From: CAZZNY01 sp964655935
GTDB taxonomy: Bacteria; Patescibacteriota; Gracilibacteria; BD1-5; UBA2023
Reading direction: 5' to 3'
DNA: 64,000 nucleotides
Assembly: GCA_964655935.1 (NCBI GenBank)
Contig: CAZZNY010000001.1
Span: 62,001-126,000, forward strand
Both the position numbers and the translations under genes were made by a program. The notes beneath the pieces were generated by a model. It searched no databases. It was not told where the DNA came from and worked only from the letters and a program-made list of their open reading frames with translations. Below, in pieces: positions 53,079 to 64,000 of the stretch. Numbering within the stretch: position 1 is the first letter of the stretch; every line of letters begins with the position of its first letter.

Positions 53079-53612
53079 TTATTTTATTGCAATTACAGTA
53101 TAATGTATAGGCATCAAATCTCTTCAATCAGTCTTTAAATCATTAATAGTAACACTAGAGAAGTTTTTTAATAGTGCCATAAGTCAGTATTCGGTAAATC
53201 TCCAGCAATCAGGTAACGGTCAATGAATCCTGAAATTATAAGGAGTTGATAGTAATAATTTTCCACCTTTTTTTAGAATTCGACTTATTTCATTTATCGC
53301 ATCAAATGGTTGAAGTGTGTGTTCTAGTACTTCAGTACAGATCACCAAATCAAAACTTTCATCCTCAATAAGTGAATTAAGTTTAGTTATATCTCATATG
53401 TAGTCTGCTCATGATGTAGGATCAATATCAAAAGTTTTTATATTTAGTAATCCTTGAGTAACATCATTATGAATCTGAGGAGCAATTTCAAGAATATTAG
53501 CCTCCGAATTGATGTTACATAGTTGTTCACTTATGAAATTGCGAACATTGTTTCTTATTAATTCATAAGCATTTTTATCGAATTCACTCACGATAGCGTT
53601 GTACGTAGGCAT
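53079..53612 (-). CDS. SAM-dependent methyltransferase
   Basis: 177 residues. IISEQ-type helix start, ANILEIAPQIHND in place of the usual glycine-rich SAM loop, KTFDIDPTSGADYIGDITKL, DLVICTEVLEHTLQPFDAIN, RILKKGGKLLLSTPYNFRIH and DCWRFTEYGLMALLKNF. This is a Methyltransf_11-type domain, small but complete. The SAM loop (EIAPQIH) is unusual and lacks GxGxG. Three-base spacing to the next start shows an operon. Substrate probably a sugar intermediate. Confidence 0.82.
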
Positions 53613-53631
53613 AATATATTTAAATTATTAA

Positions 53632-54933
53632 TTAAAAATTTGTTTCATCCATAAGTGATTCAATCATATCTGTATCAAAAGCTGGTATTCATTTTATTTT
53701 TTGTATTTTGATTCTTTCAGAGAAACTATCATCAATAAAAATAGCATTTTTTTCTAAAATATGATCTGATTTTTCTTCTGTTTTCTTTAATTGAATTATT
53801 TTATCGAAGAGTTGTCATAATCTATAGGAATTTAAATATTCCTGAAGATTTATCGATTCATTTTTAGTAATTAGATTTATTTTCCTTCATTTATTTATTG
53901 ATTGATAAAGATATCGAACTAAAAATGTATTTATTTTGTTATTAATAATTAGAGTGTCGTCGAGATCGACATATATAGTGTTATATGACAACCCTTCCAA
54001 TTTATAATTATTAGTAAGAGCGCGGTCAATAACAACTGAATATCCTACATTAGTATTAATGTTAATATCTATTCAGAGTGCTTCATAGATACTTAATAAT
54101 GGAAAATTTACTCATTGCATTCTACTAGTTGCATTTGTTCCTCCTATTCTTGGAGCAACTTCTAATAGTTTTAATAGTCATTGTTTATCTCTTTTGAGTT
54201 GAAAGAACCAAGATCATGTCATTCATAAAGCATTGCTTATTGCATCAGCATAGAGTTGAAATTCTGGTAGATTAATTAATTTACTCGCCATTGATATTCA
54301 ATTTCTCATTCTGATTCGTTCTCTTCAGCTGGCAAATAATAATCATTTATTTTTACTAGAAAAACAATCGATAGTGTATTCTTCTCATGGTAAATATTCA
54401 CAAATTACATATTCCTTTTCTGATTTTTTAATCTGATAGTTGAGCTCATCAAAATTATTAGCTTTAAATGCTCATTCTGATCATTGTCATTTATCAGGTT
54501 TAGCGAATACAGGAAAAATATTTTTATGAGAGATGTCTTCTAAAGAATACAGTTCAGGGATTGGTACTATTCATTGTAGTTTATTATAAGTCTTTATTTT
54601 TGAACGCGTAATAATTCAAACCTCTACGGATGAAGACACTACAGGACATAAAAATTTATCTCTATGCATAGCGCTTTCCAAAATAATTTCATCATATGTA
54701 GGAACAAAACAATCAATATTATGTTCTTTAACTAGCGCATTAATATCGTCGATCCATCAGATTCAATCTCGAATAGGACGAATGGTTTCAAAATAATTTT
54801 CAAATACAAAAGGTGCATGATTTGAAATGGGTGAACTTGCTCAGAATAATTGAATATCTTTACAATATTTTAAGGCTCTATTAATTTCAAGAGCTATTTC
54901 AGTTCATGCAGGAAATATTAAAACCTTATACAT
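53632..54933 (-). CDS. ATP-grasp domain fused to a HAD-like domain
   Basis: 433 residues. The N-terminal ~310 residues are ATP-grasp-like: GIGWIDDINALVKEHNIDCF, KPDKGQGSGGAF, EKEYVICEYLPGEEYTIDCF and LLEVAPRIGGTNATSRMQG. The C-terminal ~115 residues start with YVDLDDTLIINN, a HAD DxDxT-type motif, and include ILEKNAIFIDDSFSERIKIQ. ATP-grasp/HAD pairs occur in polysacc-haride clusters and may join a carboxylate and an amine on a sugar. The exact reaction is unknown. The start overlaps the stop of the aminotransferase gene by 8 bp. Confidence 0.8.
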
Positions 54934-55999
54934 TATTGATGATATTAAATATTAGTTCTTGATTAATAGTATCCAATGTCTCAAACAACGGCAAACACAA
55001 CACTCTTCGACTTATATCTTCTGAGATTGGCATTTCTTGATGAGAAGAAAGAAATGGGAGTTCGTTCAATGAAGGTTTAAAATATCTTCTTGGAGAAATA
55101 TTGTTTTCGTTAAGTAATTTTACTGCATTTATGAGTTGTTGTTCGGTCTCAAATACTATTGGATAATAAGCATAATTTCTATTCATCTCATTTCTCCATG
55201 TGATTGAAAGAAATTCTTTTCTTAACTGAGAATCATAGTTATCACATATTATTTTTCTTTTTGATATATTGTTTTCTATATCATCCAGAATACTGAGTCA
55301 CATAGCAGCCTGAAATTCATTCATTTTTCCATTAATCCCAACCATTTCGATTTGTTCTGGTCCCGTGATTCAGAAATTAATCATTTTTTTCGCTGTCTCA
55401 TAATCTTCTCTCTTTTTAAAAATAATAGCTCATCATTCGATTGTATGGAAAAGTTTGGTACAATGAAAACTAAGAATTGAAGCATCTCCATAATTTAAAA
55501 TAGATTTTCCTTTGTGTTTGACTCAAAAACAATGTGCAGCATCAAATAAAATTTTTACGTTATGTTTTTTCCCAATTTCTTCCAATTCCTCTACGGCACA
55601 AATATTTCCGTAGACATGTGTACCAAGAATCGCGGAGGTATTTGAATCGATATATTTCTCTACTTGATTTTCATCAATAGTTAAATGTTTTTTATCGATA
55701 TCGCAAAATACCGGATTGAGTCATTCCCACATGAGACTACTTGTAGTGGCAACGAAAGAAAATGGTGTGGTGATGACGTTGTTTTTTAATCCGAGTGTCT
55801 GAAACATTATTTGTAGTGCGATGGTTCCATTTGAGATCAAAAGTAGATTTTCAACTCAAAGATAATTACATAATTTTTGTTCGAGTTCCTGAACAAGTGG
55901 ACCATTATTTGTGAGAATAACACTATCAAAAATCTTATTTACATATCCAAAGAATTTTTCTCGATCTGGTAGATAGGTTTTCGTAACATTAATTCACAT
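54926..55999 (-). CDS. DegT/DnrJ/EryC1-family sugar aminotransferase
   Basis: 357 residues. The PLP lysine lies in SFHCTKLFHTIEGGAII, with EGG from two consecutive UGA codons. NNGPLVQELEQKL, SNGTIALQIMFQTLG, TPFSFVATTSSLMW, GTHVYGN and FDAAHCFG complete the family. It transfers an amino group to a keto-sugar nucleotide, so the polysaccharide should contain an amino sugar made from a 4-keto intermediate. The start is ATG-UGA (55994-55999), three bases after the rmlD stop. Confidence 0.94.
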
Positions 56000-56002
56000 A
56001 TA

Positions 56003-56863
56003 TTATTGATTATTGGATATGTATTGTGCTAAAGATTGTTTCCAGATAGGATTTTTAATATTAGTGGTATTTATGAGTTTACTCCACTTCGGTCTCTTGG
56101 CTTTCATAGGATATTCTTCCGAAGAGCAGGGAACTACAGCAGTTTTTCTTACGGCTATTTTCATGATCTCAGTAGCGAACTCATACCAGCTAATTCCTTT
56201 TCATTCCGTGGTGTCGGTAATATGGAGAATCGTCCCCTTGTATTTTTCTATATTTTGCAGGATATTTAGGATGGATTCAGAGAGCGTAATAGTACTTGTC
56301 GGGCTTCCGTACTGATCATCTACCACTCGAAGAGTATCACGAGTCCCCGAAAGCCGTAACATAGTATTTACAAAATTTTTGAAGTTTTTCCCTCATCCGT
56401 AGAGCCAACTGGTTCGTACGATGATACTTTCTGGGTATTCTGTCCGAGCAAGCCTTTCTCCCATATATTTTGCGAGACCATATTCATTGATCGGATTCGG
56501 TTCATCTTCTGGTGAGTATCATTCTTCTTTTTCTCCATCGAATACATAGTCGGTCGAAATAGTGAGAAAGGGGATTTTGAATTCTTTTGCTACTTTTGCG
56601 ATGTGCCAGACTCAAATCGTATTCACAAGATAATTAGCCTTTTTACCACTATCTTCAGCAGATTCGACATCAGTATAGGCAGAAAGGTTAATAATGAAAT
56701 CTGGTTTCGTCTCAGATATAGTTTTTTGAACGTGTGTAAGATGAGTAATATTACAAATATCTCTATCAACTCAAGCTACTTCATAATTTGATTTTTTTGC
56801 GAGTGGTGTAAAATCAGAAGCAAGCATTCATGATGAACCGATTACTAGAATTTTTTTAGACAT
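56003..56863 (-). CDS. rmlD: dTDP-4-dehydrorhamnose reductase
   Basis: 286 residues. SSGMLASDF is the nucleotide-binding loop region (UGA at Gly), followed by NLSAYTDVESAEDSG, STDYVFDGEKEEGYSPEDEP-NPINEYGLAK, the YxxxK of NEYGLAKYMGE, and VRTSWLYGGGKNFKNF. It performs the last step to dTDP-L-rhamnose with NADPH. The gene is separated from rmlC by ~95 bp that contain a palindromic repeat; the other rml genes are spaced by 2 to 8 bp. Confidence 0.94.
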
Positions 56864-56896
56864 TTTTCTACTTAAAATAAATAAGGAGGATAATTA

Positions 56897-56946
56897 TCCT
56901 GGATTCCCGCCTTCGCGGGAATGACAAAGAAAAGTCAGCGGGAATG
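56897..56946. repeat. Palindromic repeat between rmlC and rmlD
   Basis: CCTGGATTCCCGCCTTCGCGG-GAATGAC hairpin and a partial second copy (GTCAGCGGGAATGA). It interrupts an otherwise tightly packed operon. Confidence 0.7.
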
Positions 56947-56957
56947 ATAAAAATATA

Positions 56958-57530
56958 TTAAAAAGGATTGGTGACATTAAATACTTCAAAAGTTGGATGT
57001 TTTTTATCCTTCTCCGAAAGAATAATTGAATTGATTGAATATTGTTTAAAAATTGTTCCCCAATTGATATTAATGGTTAAATCATCATAAGATATACCAC
57101 CATCTCAAACTGGATTATAGATATCATCACACTTATAGAGGAATTCGGTATTATCCTCGAGCGTAAGGAATCCATGTCAAAAACCCTTTGGGATATAGAG
57201 CTGTTTTTTGTTTTGAGCAGAGAGGAAACATCAAAAATATTTTCCATAAGTTGAAGAGTATTTTCTGAGATCTACCGCTACGTCGTAGACGCTTCCTGCT
57301 GCTACTCGTACAAGTTTCGCTTGAGTATTGATAGTTTGAAAATGAAGACCTCGTAATACTCATTTATTTGATTTGCTATGATTATCCTGAATAAAAATAG
57401 TATTTATTCATCATCTTGCAAAATCATCCCTATGATACGTTTCCATAAAAAAACCTCTTTCATCTTCAAAAACCCTTGGCTCTATTATAATGAGTCAAGG
57501 GATAGATGTTTCAATAAAATTAAAAGCCAT
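56958..57530 (-). CDS. rmlC: dTDP-4-dehydrorhamnose 3,5-epimerase
   Basis: 190 residues. IIEPRVFEDERGFFMETYHR, FIQDNHSKSNKGVLRGLHFQ, VRVAAGSVYDVAVDLRKYSS-TYGKY and YIPKGFGHGFLTLEDNTEFL-YKCDD match RmlC, including the catalytic His (GLHFQ) and Asp region. It epimerises C3 and C5 of the 4-keto sugar. UGA gives two glycines in the GFGHGF loop region. Two bases separate it from rmlA. Confidence 0.95.
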
Positions 57531-57532
57531 AA

Positions 57533-58390
57533 TTATAAGTTATGTATGAGATATTTCCCGTATCAACTTTTTAAAAGAGGTTGTGCAATTTTTTCGAGTT
57601 GCTCTTTGTTAATAAAGCCTTTTTTATAGGCAACCCATTCAATACATCAAATCTTTAGTCCCTGTCGTTCCTCGATGACTTGTACGAACTGTGATGCTTG
57701 CATAAGTGAAGCAAAAGTTCCAGTATCGAGCCAAGCAGTACCGCGATCGAGAATTCCGACCTTGAGTTTTCCTGCTTCAAGATAGTATTTATTTACATCG
57801 GTAATCTCATATTCTCATCTGGCACTTGGGCGAAGGTTTTTCGCTACTTCCACGACAGAATTATCATAAAAATATAGGCCAGGAACTGCATAATTTGATT
57901 TTGGTTGAGCAGGTTTCTCCTCGATAGATATCGCTTTTTTATTTTCGTCGAACTCTACGACTCCATAGCGCTCAGGATCTGATACATGGTAAGCAAAGAC
58001 TACGCCACCATCGGGGTCTGTATTTTCCAGCAATAAAGTCTCGAGTCATGTTCCGTAGAAGATATTATCTCAGAGAACCATTGCCACTTTTTCTTTCCCG
58101 ATATATTCTTCTCAAAGCACAAATGCTTGAGCAAGACCATTTGGGATTTTTTGTTCGACATAACTGAATTCACAACCAAGCTGCTGACCATCTCAAAGAA
58201 GATTCTTAAAATGAGGAAGATCATGAGGAGTGGAGATTATGAGAATCTCACGAATGCCAGCGCTCATAAGTATCGAGAGCGGATAATAGATCATCGGCTT
58301 GTCATAGATCGGCATCAATTGTTTGCTGATGGCGAGTGTAAGCGGATGAAGTCGTGTCCCAGATCATCCAGCGAGAATAATTCCTTTCAT
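57533..58390 (-). CDS. rmlA: Glucose-1-phosphate thymidylyltransferase
   Basis: 285 residues. The nucleotide loop is GGSGTRLHPLT, with UGA at the second glycine. KQLMPIYDKPMIYYPLSILM, ISTPHDLPHFKNLLGDG, DNIFYGTG, YHVSDPERYGVVEFDENKKA and RGTAWLDTGTF are RmlA hallmarks. It makes dTDP-glucose, the entry to rhamnose. ATG at 58388-58390, eight bases after rmlB. Confidence 0.96.
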
Positions 58391-58398
58391 ACATGAAA

Positions 58399-59346
58399 TT
58401 ATTTATCTAAATAAAATCCTATCGTTGTTTTGATTCCGTCATCAAACTTCACTTTTGGTTCCCACCCGAGATCATTTTTTATCTTGCTCGCATCGATCGC
58501 ATAGCGCTTGTCGTGTCCAGGTCGATCAGGGACAAAAGAAATATAACTCTCATCTTTTCACATTTCTGTGAGAAGAATTTTTGTAATTTCGAGATTCGAA
58601 TATTCGTTATTTCCTCAGATATTGTAGATTCCTCACTTTTCTGATGTATGAAAAACTTTCCAGATCGCATCACAGTGATCTTCTACGAAGAGCCAATCAC
58701 GAATATTAGAACCATCACCATAGACGGTTACTGGTTTGTCCGCTTGTAAAAGAGATATAAATCGAGGAATAAGCTTTTCATTGTCTTGATTTGGACCGTA
58801 ATTATTCGAACATCGAGTGATGGTATAATCCAGTCAGAAAGTTCGTCCGTAGGCTTTTACGAGATGATCAGCGCTGGCTTTTGAGGCGCTATACGGAGAA
58901 CTCGGATTAATTGGAGTACTTTCGACAAAAAAACCAGTATTTGGAATATCACCATATACTTCATCAGTGGATACTTGGTGGTATCGACCCAGTCAGAATT
59001 CTCGATGAAGATCTAGAAGATTCTGGGTTCAGATGACATTTGTCTCAGTAAATATTCGTGGATTTTTGATACTATTGTCTACGTGAGATTCAGCAGCAAA
59101 ATGGATAATGTCAGTAGGATTTGTCCCTTCAAAGACTTTTCTCAAAGCTTCTTTATTGCGAATATCTGTTTGAAAAAATGAATAGTTTGAGGCATTTTTT
59201 ACTGCATCGGAAATATATTCAAGTTTTCCTGCGTAAGTGAGACAATCTATATTGATAAAATGAATCTCAGGATGGAGAAGAACGAATTTATTTAAAAAAT
59301 TTGAGCCGATAAAGCCCGCTCAACCAGTAATTATGATTCTTTGCAT
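58399..59346 (-). CDS. rmlB: dTDP-glucose 4,6-dehydratase
   Basis: 315 residues. NAD loop TGGAGFIGSNF (UGA at one Gly), FAAESHVDNSI, VSTDEVYGD, the YxxxK of YSASKASADHL, TRCSNNYGPNQ and VYGDGSNIRDWLFVEDHCDA are all present. It forms the 4-keto-6-deoxy intermediate. First gene of the polysaccharide operon, with ATG at 59344-59346. The 82-bp gap to the next gene upstream (59347-59428) may carry the promoter. Confidence 0.96.
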
Positions 59347-59428
59347 AATAAATATTTATGAAATAATCTTTCCTAATTTTATAGTTTTTCCCGTTTTTGC
59401 AAGTTAAAGTCTAAAGTCTAGGCTTATT

Positions 59429-60607
59429 TTAAGAGTTACTTTTTTCTCCTAATATTTTATATATCATTCTCGCGACTTTATTGGTTCATTCTGGTCATAA
59501 TTCAAACAACTGATTTACAAATTGTGTTACATATCTTACGTGTTGTAATGTTTTTTTATTTGCATGAACAATACTAGTGATAGATTCATTTTTTGGTTCT
59601 TGCCTGTGACTTTCGAGATAGAGTTTCCCTTTTCATAAAAGCTGAAATCCTTCTGGTAATCATCCGTAGATCGAGCCAAAAATAGATCGAACCTCAAGAG
59701 TATTATTTGCTTCGTCATATACTACGTGTTGGAGATAGGTTTTTCCATCTATGGTGATATTACGAATATTTTTCGCTAATGTCGCATTAGGAAAGGATGA
59801 TTTTAATTCATCTGTGATATCTATTTGTGGATAAAAATCGATTTGTTGTTCATTGATCGATAATAATATCTCTTTAAGTGATTCATAACTGACTCAGAAA
59901 TTCTCCTCAAACTTACGAATATTTTCCGGTGTATTTTTTACATATTTTTCACTCAAAAATAACTTTATAGCCTTGAGTGCTTGTTGCTTAGCTACAGAAT
60001 TAGAAATGACACGAGTTTCTGGAATATAGATTCGATATCATTTCTCAGTGTGATGTGCGAGAAATATTGTCTCTTCGCTTGCTTCTATTTCTCATTGCTC
60101 TAGTGGATTATTTCCGATCATTCGTCCTGCGACCATGGTGCGAAGTCCGATATCATTTGCTCCATTATCTCGCTGAAGCGTGGTCATAAATGGCTGAATT
60201 CTTGGATGATTTTCGAGATGATGTAATGTTTTTGATTTGAAGGAATTTTTTCCAGAAGGAACGAATAGATCATACTTTCCAGAAGAAAGAATAGTAATAT
60301 TGTCGGTTTTTAGATGTTCTAAATCTCCATGAAGTGCATTGATTTTTCCTCTAAGAAATAATCAAAGATCCAGAATGAGAATTTCAGGATGTTTGGCAAG
60401 ATCTTTGATTTCACCACTGGTTATTTTATTTGCATAGGCAAAATATATACCTGGAATTGTTCGTAATTCCAGATCTTCTCATTTGGTTTTATCTCAGGAA
60501 AGTATCTCAAACACTCAAAAAACCTTATCTTCATTTTTTTCTAAAAATTCTTGAAGATTCGGTTGTTTTGTGGTTCCTGCGAGTCCGGTATGAATAAGAG
60601 AATTCAT
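59429..60607 (-). CDS. Hypothetical protein, 392 aa
   Basis: Not recognised. 392 residues, cytosolic by composition, with many UGA glycines. It starts MNSLIHTGLAGTTKQPNLQE. The middle contains RIQPFMTTLQRDNGANDIGL-RTMVAGRMIG and a KQQALKAIKLFLSEKYVKNT helix. The end is KVARMIYKILGEKSNS. Neither enzyme motifs nor membrane segments are clear. It lies directly upstream of rmlB on the same strand and could share its transcript. Confidence 0.72.
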
Positions 60608-60761
60608 TGTTCTATTTCTAGTATTTATCGGAATCTTTTATACGTATTTTTCATATATTTGCAAGTCTATTTGTAGAGAGGTAAAAACGACGAGTATTTC
60701 CTTCTTGACATTCTTCTCTCTAGAATATAATAATCTAGATTATTTGTTACTTATATAGTTT

Positions 60762-61298
60762 ATGAAAAAAATAATTTCTTTTCTCTTGCTCATAGGTTTT
60801 ATCTCCGTATCAGCTCCGACTTTCGCGGCTCCTCTGACAGATGCTTCTTGTAGGTCGTATGCATATGGCTTTATGGCAGATGGAAAAGTATATATGATGC
60901 TTGCTGGTAAAAAATATGGACCTTTCGAGGATATGAATCAACTAAAAATCACACTTACGCGACTCGGACCCCAGTTTCGAGATAATCTGAAGCGATATAT
61001 GCTCCTCGAGACGAATGGTTCTGCTGAAAAATATCTTGTCTATCGTGATGAGATAGGAGAATGTAATCCATATGAACTTGATATGGACACAGTTGCAGAC
61101 TGGAACTTGAAGATCACTGATTTATTTCGTAAGCTGAATGTAAAATTTTGAGCAAACATAAATGCTTACCGAACTGCACTCTATGGTGCTATCGATAAAG
61201 TAAATACAAAAATTGCTTCAGGGCAGGGAAGTCAGAAAACGATAGAAATATTGAAGCTTATACGAGATAGATTCCAGAAGAGAATGGAAAACTTGTAA
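60762..61298 (+). CDS. Secreted protein, 178 aa
   Basis: A signal peptide (MKKIISFLLLIGFISVSAPT, cleaved near TFAA) is followed by a mostly helical mature part with two Cys (DASCRSYAYGF, GECNPYEL) that may pair. The protein ends in a charged helix (LKLIRDRFQKRMENL). One UGA glycine (KFGANINAYR). Not recognised. A terminator follows 4 bases after TAA. Confidence 0.75.
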
Positions 61299-61301
61299 TT
61301 T

Positions 61302-61331
61302 AAAAAACTCACCGTTTTGGTGAGTTTTTTA
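61302..61331. terminator. Bidirectional terminator
   Basis: AAAAAACTCACC / GGTGAGTTTTTT stem with a 4-base loop, between two converging genes. Confidence 0.85.
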
Positions 61332-61336
61332 ATGTC

Positions 61337-61714
61337 TTATTTGCGTCGTATCGTTTGAATTAAATCTTCAGGTATTTTTCTGACTTGAACACTTTTTTCT
61401 CCTAATAACAAATGTTTTACATATCGATGAACTCAATCGAGAATAATCCAATTATTTTTATAAAAATAGATATCTATCGGATAGTTCGTATCGCATTTTT
61501 CGATCTTTTCTTTATGAGATATTTCCCTGTTAATACTGAGAATTAATTCTCCCGGACTCAAATTCCAATCATCGGTTCCTTCTGTCTCAAGATAGGGAAT
61601 AATAAGATTATTTTCAAGTTCTTGAATGTCGATTTCTTCGGGTGATATTTCGAGTTTCCATAATTTGTTGAGATCGATCGAAAAACCAAGATTAATACTA
61701 TCGGGTTTTGGCAT
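61337..61714 (-). CDS. Small ParB/sulfiredoxin-like domain protein
   Basis: 125 residues. The C-terminal half, YPIDIYFYKNNWIILDGVHR-YVKHLLLGEKSVQVRKIPED, fits the pattern of ParB-like nuclease/sulfiredoxin-fold proteins (strand, then DGxHR, then LG...V.V..V). The glycine of DGVHR is UGA. The N-terminal half (MPKPDSINLGFSIDLNKLWK) is unfamiliar. It is much shorter than ParB, so a partition role is unlikely. Confidence 0.5.
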
Positions 61715-61838
61715 ATATAATCTATTTATTGTATATGATATGAATATATATAATTAAAATTTTTCAAGAAATTTCCAATATTCTTCCAGAATGATTCGTA
61801 AGAACCTATAGAATTAAACGAAATTGAATATAAATTTT

Positions 61839-62231
61839 CTAATTTCTTTTTCGCCAATATGTTGGTCTCCAATAATATAATTCTGTACTATCATTTGGAT
61901 AGGAATTTCCATAATCTTTTCCTGAAATATAATCTTCGACATTGTCTTTCTGAATATCAATAAGTCTCCAGAGAGGATCTTTGTTATCAATTATTGATGG
62001 TTTTTTTACATAGAATACCAAATGCTTTTCGCATGCACCGAACTTTATAAAATTTTTTTGTCCCTCTATTAAGGATACATGATTTGCACCATTTTCTTTT
62101 GAAAACATAAGTTGTGAAAAATCATCTTCCCAAAAACAAAACGGACATATATCATAACTTCCAGGTGGTTCATCAAAAACAATATATCCACAACAGGGGC
62201 AAGGGAATTTCTTTTTATTAGTATTAGACAT
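61839..62231 (-). CDS. Cysteine-rich CPCC-domain protein
   Basis: 130 residues. FPCPCCGYIVFDEPPGSYDI-CPFCFWEDD is the CPCC domain, probably a zinc ribbon-like site. The rest is aromatic and polar, ending WRPTYWRKRN. No UGA codon occurs. CPCC proteins are small, scattered proteins of unknown role that often lie near toxin or defence genes; none is visible here. Confidence 0.85.
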   Translation of the reverse strand: MSNTNKKKFPCPCCGYIVFDEPPGSYDICPFCFWEDDFSQLMFSKENGANHVSLIEGQKNFIKFGACEKHLVFYVKKPSIIDNKDPLWRLIDIQKDNVEDYISGKDYGNSYPNDSTELYYWRPTYWRKRN

Positions 62232-62382
62232 ATTGTTGAAATTTTAAAAAAATTAAATTCAAGTTTGTGCAATTTTTTAATATGCTTGATTATAAATTAT
62301 TTGAATGTGAATGCAAAAATATCGTTGCTTTTTTCCTATTTTCCGTACAATGTGCCCATAATTTTAGCTTTTTCTTTTTTTC

Positions 62383-64000
62383 ATGTCACAACCAATCAAA
62401 AATTTCTGTATCATTGCTCACATCGATCATGGAAAATCCACACTCGCAGATCGCATGCTCGAGATCACTGGAACTATCGCAAAACGAGATATGCACGCGC
62501 AGACTCTTGATACTATGGATATCGAACAAGAACGTGGAATCACGATCAAACTCACACCAGTTCGTATGAACTGGAAGGGAACTCAGCTCAATCTTATCGA
62601 TACTCCAGGGCACGTAGACTTCCAATACGAGGTTTCTCGAAGTCTTGCTTCGGTAGAATGAGCGATTCTCGTCGTCGATGCATCTCAAGGAATCGAAGCT
62701 CAGACGCTTTCAAATGTCTATCTCGCAATCGAAAACGATCTCGAGATTATTCCTGTGCTCAATAAAATCGATCTTCCATCAGCGAATGTCGAAAAAGCGA
62801 GTCATGAGATTATCGATCTTCTCTGATGTAAACGTGAAGATATTATCTGTGTAAGTGCGAAAACTGGAATGAATGTCGAGCAAGTTCTCGATGCGGTTCT
62901 CGAGCGTATCCCTGCTCCGAAAAAACTCGATGGAGATTCAAATTTTGTTACGGACGATCGTCATGCAGAACTTGTCTCTGCATCACATGAACTATGAATT
63001 GATTCAGAACAGAATATAGGATGACAGAATTTTTGAAATTGTGTCAAAGCTCTCATTTTCGATTCTCAATACGATATGTATAAGTGAGTTGTTATCTATG
63101 TGAAGCTTTTTTCCGGAAAAATCAAAAAGTGAGACAAGCTCGAACTAATCCACACTGGTGCGAAGATCGATGCGCTCGAAGTCGGATGTTTCATGCCAAA
63201 ATATAATCCGATCGGAGTAATTAATGAATGAGAAATTGGCTATATCGTAACAGGCCTCAAATCTCTTCAGGATGCGAAAGTTGGTGATACGGTTTTTTCT
63301 GGAAAAGAAGAATATAAAAAACCAATCAAAGGATTTAAAAAAATTACTCCGTTTATCTTCGCTGGTATTTATTCGGTCGATCCTGACGAATATCCGAAGC
63401 TGAAAGACGCGATCGAAAAACTTACTCTCAATGATTCATCTCTCGTTACTGAGAATGAAGTTTCTCCAGCTCTTGGACATGGTTTTCGATGTGGTTTTCT
63501 CTGACTTCTGCATCTTGATATCGTAAAAGAACGTCTCTGGCGAGAACATAATATGGACGTTATTATGACAAGTCCACAGGTTACTTATCGAGTGCTGGTC
63601 GCCGGAAATAAAGTGGCAGAATATCCACGATCGAAGCCAGAACTTCTGGAATATGAAGGTCAGACTTGCACATATGTATACTTTTCGAATCCAGAAGATC
63701 TTCCAAAACCAGGAACTTATAAACACATCGAAGAACCGATTGCGAAAGTAGATCTTATCACGCCGTCAGAATTTATCGGAAATCTTATGTGACTTGCGAA
63801 GGATCGTCGTGGTGTTTTCAAGAATCAACATTTTATCGATGCTGATCGCGTCATTCTCGAATACGAGATTCCGCTTGCAGAACTCGTTGGTGATTTTTAT
63901 GATGATCTCAAAAGCCTTTCGTCAGGATATGCGAGTATGAGTTATGAATTCCGCCGTTATCAGAAAGATTCTCTCGAAAAACTCGATATTATAGTCGCTG
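62383..64000 (+). CDS. lepA: Elongation factor 4 (LepA), 3' end outside the window
   Basis: At least 539 residues, cut by the window end. GTPase motifs: AHIDHGKST (G1), EQERGITIK (G2), DTPGHVDF (G3), NKID (G4) and SAKTG (G5). The LepA-specific sequence then follows (PALGHGFRCGFLGLLHLDIV-KERL, MTSPQVTYRV, LGDFYDD-type GDFYDDLKSLSSGYASMSYE). SVEGAILVVDASQG has UGA at the conserved Gly, and so does the second G of GFRCGFLGLL. EF4 acts on stalled ribosomes. ATG at 62383 follows an AT-rich leader. Confidence 0.97.

Noticed and set aside
1..64000. tRNA, rRNA or prophage genes
   Set aside because: I looked for cloverleaf-like GTTCRA arms with CCA-type ends and for phage genes in the gaps and found none I could support.

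Overview
The window comes from an AT-rich bacterium that reads UGA as glycine (genetic code 25). This points to the Candidate Phyla Radiation lineages Absconditabacteria (SR1) or Gracilibacteria (BD1-5). The evidence is direct. Nearly every gene is cut by in-frame TGA, and the TGA falls where the protein family has an invariant glycine: the P-loops of YchF, the MurF-like ligase and the ABC-F protein; GTGLGLA of the histidine kinase; both ABC-F signature motifs; RGLQRLEYRGYDSAG of GlmS; GGAGFIGS of RmlB; and the prepilin cleavage glycine. Every gene I close ends in TAA or TAG. All coordinates below use UGA=Gly, so most genes are several standard-code ORFs joined.

Layout. 1-525: end of a U32-family protein. 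538-7357: copper/metal homeostasis (two-HMA CopA with an unusual C-terminal extension, an HMA-TauE-cupredoxin fusion, a small secreted protein, a CsoR repressor with a palindromic operator), plus a chorismate-mutase-like gene. 7497-14361: a pilin-like FISUMP surface protein, an alkyltransferase-like protein, a transglutaminase-like/TPR protein, an RlmL-like methyltransferase and a sensor histidine kinase. 14418-24195: a compositionally foreign small gene, an ABC-F ATPase, an M29 aminopeptidase, a GIY-YIG gene inside a cluster of palindromic repeats, a CHASE2-type adenylate cyclase, an M23 peptidase and secreted proteins. 24287-39397: housekeeping and cell wall genes (kinase-dCMP deaminase fusion, GlmS, MutY without its Fe-S cysteines, RecO-like, MurF-like, YchF).

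39464-43192 holds a 1242-residue pilin-anchored protein with thrombospondin type 1-like repeats, two 354-bp units of which are nearly identical. 43348-47938: a lipoprotein, another foreign small gene, alanine racemase and two glycosyltransferases. 47939-59346 is one long minus-strand surface-polysaccharide cluster. It runs from dTDP-L-rhamnose synthesis (rmlB, A, C, D) through a DegT aminotransferase, an ATP-grasp/HAD protein, methyltransferases, acyltransferases and family 2 glycosyltransferases. 59429-64000: unknown and small proteins, and the start of lepA.

Theme and dispersed repeats. The genes suggest a small-genome, surface-attached lifestyle: pilin-like adhesins, secreted peptidases, a rhamnose-containing polysaccharide and metal defence. 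At least four families of dispersed repeats lie between genes. One has entered the copA reading frame, and another brackets the GIY-YIG gene. I see no tRNA, rRNA, CRISPR array or prophage.
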